A program made the translations under genes and the position numbers. Of a stretch of DNA of 64,000 nucleotides, positions 58,792 to 64,000 are shown in pieces. This DNA is from Nocardia pseudobrasiliensis NBRC 108224 (lineage in GTDB: Bacteria; Actinomycetota; Actinomycetes; Mycobacteriales; Mycobacteriaceae), in assembly GCF_001613105.1 (NCBI RefSeq), contig NZ_BDBS01000044.1, positions 1 through 64,000 of the forward strand, read 5' to 3'. The notes under the pieces are model-generated. The model made no database searches. It saw only the letters and a list, made by a program, of their open reading frames with translations, and had not been told where the DNA came from. Each line of letters opens with the position of its first letter. Positions within the stretch are counted from its first letter, which is position 1.

Positions 58792-59633
58792 CGCCGCCGC
58801 GCCTCGTCTCGCAGCCGGACATCGGTGACGGTGCGCAGCGCGTCGCCCAGCAGGTTGAATCCGAGCACCGTCACCGCGACCGCCAGGCCCGGCCACACCA
58901 CCAGCAGCGGACGCACCCGAATGAAGTTCTGCTGCTCGTAGAGAATTCCGCCCCACGAGGGCGAGGACGGCGAATTACCGTATCCCAGATAGGTCAGCGC
59001 CGCCTCGGCCAGCACCGCCAGCGCCATCATGGTCGACAGCTGCACGATCAGCGTAGGCCGCACGCCCGAGAGCACATGGGTGGCCACGATGCGCCACGTC
59101 GACGCACCCGATGCCCGTGCGGCGAGGACGAAATCGCTGTCGAGCACCCGGGCCACCTCACCGCGCATCACCCGCGCGACCGCGACCCCGGAGCTGATGC
59201 CGATGGCGACGGCCACCGTGAGCAGCGAGCCGCCGTAGACCGCCGCGAGCACCATCGCCAGCAGCAGCGCCGGGAAGGCGATGCCGAGATCGATGAACTG
59301 GGCGAACACCGACGCGACCGGCCGCGGGGTGAGCTGCGCGGCCAAAGCCAGTGCCAGCCCGAGGGTTCCGGCGATCAGCGCCACCAGCACCGCCACCGCG
59401 AGGGTCTGCCAGGCCCCGGCCATCAGCTGACTGAACACATCGTGTCCGACCCGATCGGTGCCCAGCAGATGGCCCTCGCGCATCGGCAGCAGCCACGCCC
59501 GCCGCGGATCGGTGCCGAGCGGGTCGTAGGGCGTCCACCAGATCGACACCACGCTCGACACCACCAGCACCGCCACCACCAACAGCCCGAACAATCCGGC
59601 GGGCCGCCGCCGCAGGGCCGCGAGTACGCTCAC
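58788..59633 (-). CDS. ABC transporter permease (DppC/OppC-like)
   Basis: This 281-residue membrane subunit has about six segments. The HLLGTDRVGHDVFSQLMAGA stretch is the diagnostic OppC/DppC loop, and DSDFVLAARASGASTWRIVA is the ATPase-coupling (EAA) loop. The GTG start at 59633 overlaps the first permease stop (GTGA). Confidence 0.9.
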   Translation of the reverse strand: MSVLAALRRRPAGLFGLLVVAVLVVSSVVSIWWTPYDPLGTDPRRAWLLPMREGHLLGTDRVGHDVFSQLMAGAWQTLAVAVLVALIAGTLGLALALAAQLTPRPVASVFAQFIDLGIAFPALLLAMVLAAVYGGSLLTVAVAIGISSGVAVARVMRGEVARVLDSDFVLAARASGASTWRIVATHVLSGVRPTLIVQLSTMMALAVLAEAALTYLGYGNSPSSPSWGGILYEQQNFIRVRPLLVVWPGLAVAVTVLGFNLLGDALRTVTDVRLRDEARRR

Positions 59634-60580
59634 AATCTCGCCTCCAGTCTCGGATCGATCAGCCGGTGGATCAGATCGACGACGAACCCGATCACCAGGA
59701 TCGCGGCGATCAGCAGCAGCATCTCGCCCTGGACCTTCACCAGATCCCGATTGGCGACATCGGACAGCAGCATGCTTCCGACACCGGGGAGGGTGAACAC
59801 CCGCTCGATCACCACCGCGCCGACGATCAGCGTCGCCGACTGCAGGCCCAGCACCGACACCACCGGCAGCGCGGCATTGCGAAAACCGTGCCGCACCAGG
59901 GCCTGCGCCCACGGCAGACCCTTGGCCCGCGCGGTGCGCAGATAATCCGAATACAGCACGCCCATGGTCGCCGAGCGCACGAAGCGGAACAGCACCGCAC
60001 CCTCGACCAGACCCAGCGTCACGCACGGCAGCACCAGGCTGCGCGCCGCATCGCCGGGATGACCCCAGCGATCGACCGGAAATCCCTGTGCCGGAAGCAA
60101 TTTCAGCTCGACCGCGAAGACCAGGATCAGCAGCATGGCCAGCCACAGCGCGGGCACCGCGATCCCGATCTGGGACAGCGCGTTCATCAACCCGCCGATC
60201 CGGCTGCGGTGCCGCATCGCCGACCACGCGCCCAGCGGCACCGCGACGGTGAACGCCACCAGCAGCGACCCGATGATCAGGGGTCCGGTGACCGCGAGTT
60301 TGAGGGCGAGTTCCGAACCCACCGAGGTCCCGTTCAACTGCGAACGACCGAAATCACCGTGGAACAACCCGCCCACCCACGACAGATACTGTTCGTGCAG
60401 TGGGCGATTCAACCCCAGCCCGGCGCGAATGGCGTCCACCTGCGCCGGGGTCGCCTGCGCGCCGCCGATCGTGGTGGCCACATCGCCGGGCAGCAGGCGC
60501 AGCAGGGCGAAGATCAGGGCACTCGCCAGTGCCAGCGACAGCACCAGCAGACCGGCCCGCCGCAACGAATACCAGAGCAC
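59630..60580 (-). CDS. ABC transporter permease (DppB/OppB-like)
   Basis: This 316-residue permease has the B-subunit start LWYSLRRAGLLVLSLALASA, LLPGDVATTIGGAQAT, GLNRPLHEQYLSWVGGLFHG and the coupling loop SDYLRTARAKGLPWAQALV. It pairs with the downstream C-type permease. GTG 60580 follows GGAGGCGC, 10 nt after the binding-protein stop. Confidence 0.9.
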   Translation of the reverse strand: MLWYSLRRAGLLVLSLALASALIFALLRLLPGDVATTIGGAQATPAQVDAIRAGLGLNRPLHEQYLSWVGGLFHGDFGRSQLNGTSVGSELALKLAVTGPLIIGSLLVAFTVAVPLGAWSAMRHRSRIGGLMNALSQIGIAVPALWLAMLLILVFAVELKLLPAQGFPVDRWGHPGDAARSLVLPCVTLGLVEGAVLFRFVRSATMGVLYSDYLRTARAKGLPWAQALVRHGFRNAALPVVSVLGLQSATLIVGAVVIERVFTLPGVGSMLLSDVANRDLVKVQGEMLLLIAAILVIGFVVDLIHRLIDPRLEARL

Positions 60581-60590
60581 CGCGCCTCCG

Positions 60591-62144
60591 TCACTTGGCG
60601 ACAGCGAGCCGGCTCAGCGGGAAGCGGTTGTTTGTCTCGTTCTGCGGCACCCCGAAGACTCCCTTGCGCACCACCGTATTCCCCTGGGCGAGGAACAACC
60701 AGTCGCACGGCGAATCCTCGGCGATCTGCCGCACCGCCTTACGCAGCAGATCGTCGCGCGCGGATTCGCTCTCCGCGGACATCGCCTGCTGGTACCACTG
60801 CTGCACCTGCTTGTTGTCGTATCCGAAGTAGTAACCGGATTGAACATAGATGCCAAGATCGCGAGCCTCGGCATGATTGACCAGACTCACCTCGTAATCG
60901 TGATTCTTGTACACCTTCGACAACCAGGTCTGGAACTCCTCCGAGCGCACGGTCAGCGTGATGCCGACGGCCTTGAAATCCGAGACGAGGATATCGCTGA
61001 TCGCGGGCGGATAGTGATTGGAGATATCCAGCGTCAACTGCAGGCCGCCGCCGAATCCGGCCTTGGCGAGCAACTTGCGGGCATTGTCGGGGTTGTAGGC
61101 GTCGATCGAGGTGAGATCCTCGTACCAGGGATCCTGCGGCGGTACCGGGCTGCCGATCCGAGTGCCCGCGCCGAGCGCCTTGATGATGGCGTCCTTGTCG
61201 ATCGCCTGCCGGATGGCATGGCGCACATCGGCATTCGCCAGCTCGGGTTTGGCCGGATTGAACGCCATCGTGTACTTGTCGGTCGTGGTGCCGCGCAGGA
61301 TGGTGAATTTGTCGGTGCCGGTGAATCCGCCGAGCAGGGTCGGATCGGTCGCGGTCTCGATATCGGTCTGCCCGGTCAGCTGGGCGTTGTTGGCCGAATT
61401 CGATTCGACGATGAAGTGGAACGTCACCGCGGACACCTTGGGCTTGGGACCCCGGTAGTCGGGCACCCGGGTCAGGGTGATGGTGGAGCCGCGATTCCAC
61501 TGGGTGACCCGGAACGGACCCGAGCCGTTGTCGGTCCCGTCGAGGGTCGGGAAGTCGGTATTCGCCTTGTACACGATACCGCCGCGCTGGGTGAGCTTCC
61601 ACATCAGCATGGTGTCGCGACGGCTCAGGCGCAGCACGACCGTATCGGGATCGGGCGTCGAAACCTCCGAGATCGCCGCATAATCCGCCCCGCGCAGCGC
61701 CTTGGAGCCGGGCGCGGTCTGTTGGCGCAGCGACCAGGCCACATCCGCCGACGTCAGCGCCGACCCGTCGTGGAACTTCGCGCCGGAGACCAGGTGGAAG
61801 GTGTAGGTGAGACCGTCACCGGACTGATCCCAGGAGCTCGCCAGCCCCGGCACGATCTTGTCCTTGGCGTCGGTATCGACCGAGACCAGGCCCTGATACA
61901 CGTTGTCCAGCAGGATCTGATCGACCGCGACACCCGCGGTGGTGAACGGATTGAGGCTGGTCGGCTCGAGCGCGAAGCGCACATGCACCGCGGCGTCCGT
62001 ATCGAGCTGCTCGTCCGGCGGCGTCGCCGCCTGCGTCGACCCGCTCGCGTCCACCCCACCCGGACTCTCCTGGCCGGTGCCGCACGCCGACGTCGCGAAC
62101 GTGGCAATCGCCAGCAGCGCCAGCGCAATTCGACCGAGTCGCAT
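60591..62144 (-). CDS. ABC transporter substrate-binding lipoprotein (family 5, peptide/nickel type)
   Basis: This 517-residue extracytoplasmic solute receptor has the signal peptide LGRIALALLAIATFATSACG, with Cys at the lipidation site. The mature part shows the cluster-C pattern: VRFALEPTSLNPFTTAGVAV, DNVYQGLVSVD, GLASSWDQSGDGLTYTFHLV, KFHDGSALTSADVAWSL and NADVRHAIRQAIDKDAIIKA. The ligand may be a peptide but also a sugar, nickel chelate or other small molecule. ATG 62144 follows GGAG. It lies 35 nt downstream of the dioxygenase stop. Confidence 0.9.
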   Translation of the reverse strand: MRLGRIALALLAIATFATSACGTGQESPGGVDASGSTQAATPPDEQLDTDAAVHVRFALEPTSLNPFTTAGVAVDQILLDNVYQGLVSVDTDAKDKIVPGLASSWDQSGDGLTYTFHLVSGAKFHDGSALTSADVAWSLRQQTAPGSKALRGADYAAISEVSTPDPDTVVLRLSRRDTMLMWKLTQRGGIVYKANTDFPTLDGTDNGSGPFRVTQWNRGSTITLTRVPDYRGPKPKVSAVTFHFIVESNSANNAQLTGQTDIETATDPTLLGGFTGTDKFTILRGTTTDKYTMAFNPAKPELANADVRHAIRQAIDKDAIIKALGAGTRIGSPVPPQDPWYEDLTSIDAYNPDNARKLLAKAGFGGGLQLTLDISNHYPPAISDILVSDFKAVGITLTVRSEEFQTWLSKVYKNHDYEVSLVNHAEARDLGIYVQSGYYFGYDNKQVQQWYQQAMSAESESARDDLLRKAVRQIAEDSPCDWLFLAQGNTVVRKGVFGVPQNETNNRFPLSRLAVAK

Positions 62145-62179
62145 GGTACTCCGGTCCTCTCCCTCGAACTTCCGCCGCC

Positions 62180-63193
62180 TCACAGCGGCTGCTTGACCGG
62201 CATGCCCTCGCGAAAGGCCGCGTGGCCCTCCGGCGGGCGCGGCGCGTCGAACGGATTCAGCCACAGCCGCAACAACTCCCGGGCGATCTCGTCGGTGTCG
62301 ACGAAGGCGGTCCGGGCGTGCACGATGACATTGTTGTTCAGCAACTGGATGTCACCGGGGCGAATCGCCATGTTCACCTTCAAATCCGCCCGATTCGCGA
62401 TCGCCTCGAAGGTGTCCAGCGCCAACCGCTCGACCGGGGACAGGGCGATATCGAAACGCTCGTGCGCGGACTCCACGAACTGCCGCAAATAGTATCGGCA
62501 GGTCAGTCGCCCGTCATGCCAGGCGTAGACCGAATTGCGGTAGTAGGGCGGCTCGTCGCCGATCTGCTCGTCGCGCCGGTCGTAGTAGAACCCGGCGTAG
62601 TACAGGCCGAGCAGTTCGCGGTGGTGGCGCAATAGTTCGTTGTAGATGGTCACCGAACTGGTCAGGCTGCTGATCCCGCCCTGACCCGAATTCCGCAGGC
62701 ACAGCAGTCCGACGATATCGGAGCTGTCGGTGTGGAAGGGCAGCGACTCGTTGGTCTGGTATCCGCGGGTGGAGGCGTTGAGCAGGCCGCCGTTGCCGTA
62801 GTTCTTGACCGGGACGATGATCTCGCCGAGTGCGTTCTGCGTGACCGCGATGCCCAGATGCGCGCACAGACCCCAATACATCAGCTCGATATCGGCGCGC
62901 GGAATATCGTCGCTGATCGGAAATCCGCTGAGCACCACGAAACCCCGGCCCGAGACCAGTTCCCGGACCACCCCGTCGAGTTTGTCCGCCAGCGCGCCGA
63001 GCGGGAAATCCGCGCGGGTGATATCGGCCAGTTCCTTACCGCCCTCGCGCGCGAACCGCAGCGCGGTGAACAGTTCCGCGGTATCGGCCGCGGTGATCGC
63101 GATCGTCCACTGACCCGGGTCCACGTAGTCACCGCTCACCCATGCCGCCGGTCCGGTGATCGGTTCGGTGCGAATGACATCCGATGAACTCAT
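62180..63193 (-). CDS. TauD/TfdA-like Fe(II)/2-oxoglutarate dioxygenase
   Basis: This 337-residue oxygenase has the facial triad: His154 and Asp156 in SLPFHTDSSDIVG and His292 in NNVIVHARTAF, plus Arg309 in ELLRLWLNP to bind 2-oxoglutarate. The family includes taurine, alkylsulfate and clavaminate synthase-like enzymes. It is encoded immediately before a solute-binding protein, so it probably acts on the imported compound. ATG 63193 is used; the open frame extends upstream into the TPR gene but without a ribosome site. Confidence 0.85.
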   Translation of the reverse strand: MSSSDVIRTEPITGPAAWVSGDYVDPGQWTIAITAADTAELFTALRFAREGGKELADITRADFPLGALADKLDGVVRELVSGRGFVVLSGFPISDDIPRADIELMYWGLCAHLGIAVTQNALGEIIVPVKNYGNGGLLNASTRGYQTNESLPFHTDSSDIVGLLCLRNSGQGGISSLTSSVTIYNELLRHHRELLGLYYAGFYYDRRDEQIGDEPPYYRNSVYAWHDGRLTCRYYLRQFVESAHERFDIALSPVERLALDTFEAIANRADLKVNMAIRPGDIQLLNNNVIVHARTAFVDTDEIARELLRLWLNPFDAPRPPEGHAAFREGMPVKQPL

Positions 63194-63228
63194 ATCGGTT
63201 GGTCCAGTCCTCTCTTCTCGTGACACAC

Positions 63229-64000
63229 TCAGGCGCCTCGGGCGGTGACCAGCGGACGCATATCGACCCGCGCGCCGGAGGGCGCCAGCAGATCCGCACC
63301 GCGGCCGTGATCGCAGTTGACAAGCAGTTCCAGCACCAGATCGCGCTGAATCATGCTGCCGCCCATGGCCGCGACCTCCGGCAGCACCGAAATGAGCCCG
63401 CGCACCGCCAGTTCCGGATTCGCGGCGCAGTAGTCCACGAAACTCTCCGCCACCCGCACCGCGGTGCGCCGGGTGCGCAGCAGATCCTCGGCGGTGCCCG
63501 CGCGCTGCTCGCCGAGCTCCGCGGCGATGCGGCGGGCCTGGTCGTGACGCTCGGCCCCGACGATCGCGAGCAGGGCGTGCAGATCGACGAAGGCCGAATT
63601 CGACAGCGCCCGAAGCTCGGTCGCCCGCGGCACCAGCGCCGCGAAGTCGTCCGGGCCGGCGATGCCCGCCAGCCGCAACCGCCACAGCAGCGATACCGCG
63701 TCGCAGAACTGCATCGCCGAGGACTCCCCCGCGACGACGCGCAGGATGTCGGACACCATGGCCTGCAATCCGTCCCGATCGGCGACCGCCATCGCGGTCA
63801 GGGCGCGATGCCAGGTCAGATGCGTGCGCAGCAGACATCGCTCGCCGCTCCAGTGCCCGCTCGTCGCGCTCAGCAGTCGCGCGGCCGACCCGTAGTCGCG
63901 CGCCTCGAAAAAAGCGTGCGCACAAGCGTGTACGGCCCACGGATTGTCCACCGGGGCCAGCGCCAGCGCGCGTTCGGCGGCGGCCGAGGATTCGGCGTGC
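63229..64000 (-). CDS. TPR protein of the TTC38 type (N-terminus beyond the window)
   Basis: The frame enters at the right edge and ends at 63229, giving about 257 residues. AERALALAP, then DNPWAVHACAHAFFEARDYG, then W..ERCLLRTHLTWHRALTA match the repeat core of TTC38-like tetratricopeptide proteins (NPWAxHAxAH...HxxWHxAL). An internal GTG at 63951 is in frame but lies inside the repeat, so it is not the true start. The family is widespread in actinobacteria and its function is not known. It ends 35 nt before the dioxygenase start on the same strand and may begin this operon. Confidence 0.72.
   Translation of the reverse strand, partial: HAESSAAAERALALAPVDNPWAVHACAHAFFEARDYGSAARLLSATSGHWSGERCLLRTHLTWHRALTAMAVADRDGLQAMVSDILRVVAGESSAMQFCDAVSLLWRLRLAGIAGPDDFAALVPRATELRALSNSAFVDLHALLAIVGAERHDQARRIAAELGEQRAGTAEDLLRTRRTAVRVAESFVDYCAANPELAVRGLISVLPEVAAMGGSMIQRDLVLELLVNCDHGRGADLLAPSGARVDMRPLVTARGA

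Overview
The window is GC-rich, densely coded actinobacterial chromosome. It has frequent GTG and TTG starts and many 4-8 bp stop/start overlaps. A FAAL-PKS lipid line with an MMPL exporter, a large NB-ARC/TPR regulator, PF04072-type methyltransferases and protocatechuate genes together suggest a mycolic-acid actinomycete, most likely Nocardia. The genus is an inference; there is no rRNA or other marker here. I saw no tRNA, rRNA, CRISPR array, insertion sequence or phage gene.

Layout. 1-1239: the tail of an AraC-type regulator and a PQQ/sorbosone-type sugar dehydrogenase. 1326-7060: a polyamine-catabolism-like set (glutamine-synthetase-like ligase, class-I-amidotransferase hydrolase, aldehyde dehydrogenase, SDR) with a convergent APC permease. 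7114-15357 (minus): an IclR regulator followed by a tightly overlapping aromatic operon, pobA-pcaH-pcaG-pcaD'-pcaC-MFS-ALDH-mdlC. It could take (4-hydroxy)benzoylformate to (4-hydroxy)benzaldehyde, (4-hydroxy)benzoate and protocatechuate, then through ring cleavage. pcaB is missing and pcaD is reduced to a 114-residue remnant.

15392-36988 (minus) is the most interesting region: a four-gene lipid biosynthesis and export operon. A 5316-residue megasynthase reads FAAL-ACP-[KS-AT-DH-ER-KR-ACP]-[KS-AT-DH-KR-ACP]-C-FkbH. The next gene is ACP-thioester reductase plus an extra C-terminal domain, followed by a Cys-nucleophile alpha/beta hydrolase and an MMPL transporter. Read in order, C-FkbH-ACP-TR has the architecture of an NRPS termination module in which the adenylation domain is replaced by a glyceryl-loading FkbH domain. 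The predicted product is a methyl-branched acyl chain esterified to a glyceryl unit and released reductively as a glyceraldehyde or glycerol ester. Two membrane acyltransferases (37382-40804) and an oxidative trio (FAD monooxygenase-like, FMN alpha-hydroxy-acid oxidase, degenerate P450; 40907-44982) lie beside it and may or may not belong.

45112-50360: a CPA2 antiporter, then a tandem glycine riboswitch driving gcvT-gcvH-sdaA and an overlapping SAM methyltransferase. 50431-56299: a Tat-exported PhoD phosphatase, a PapA/condensation-like acyltransferase and a STAND regulator. 56415-64000 (minus): a TTC38-like TPR protein (runs off the window), a TauD-like 2-oxoglutarate dioxygenase, a complete dipeptide-type ABC importer and an alpha/beta hydrolase, apparently one operon.
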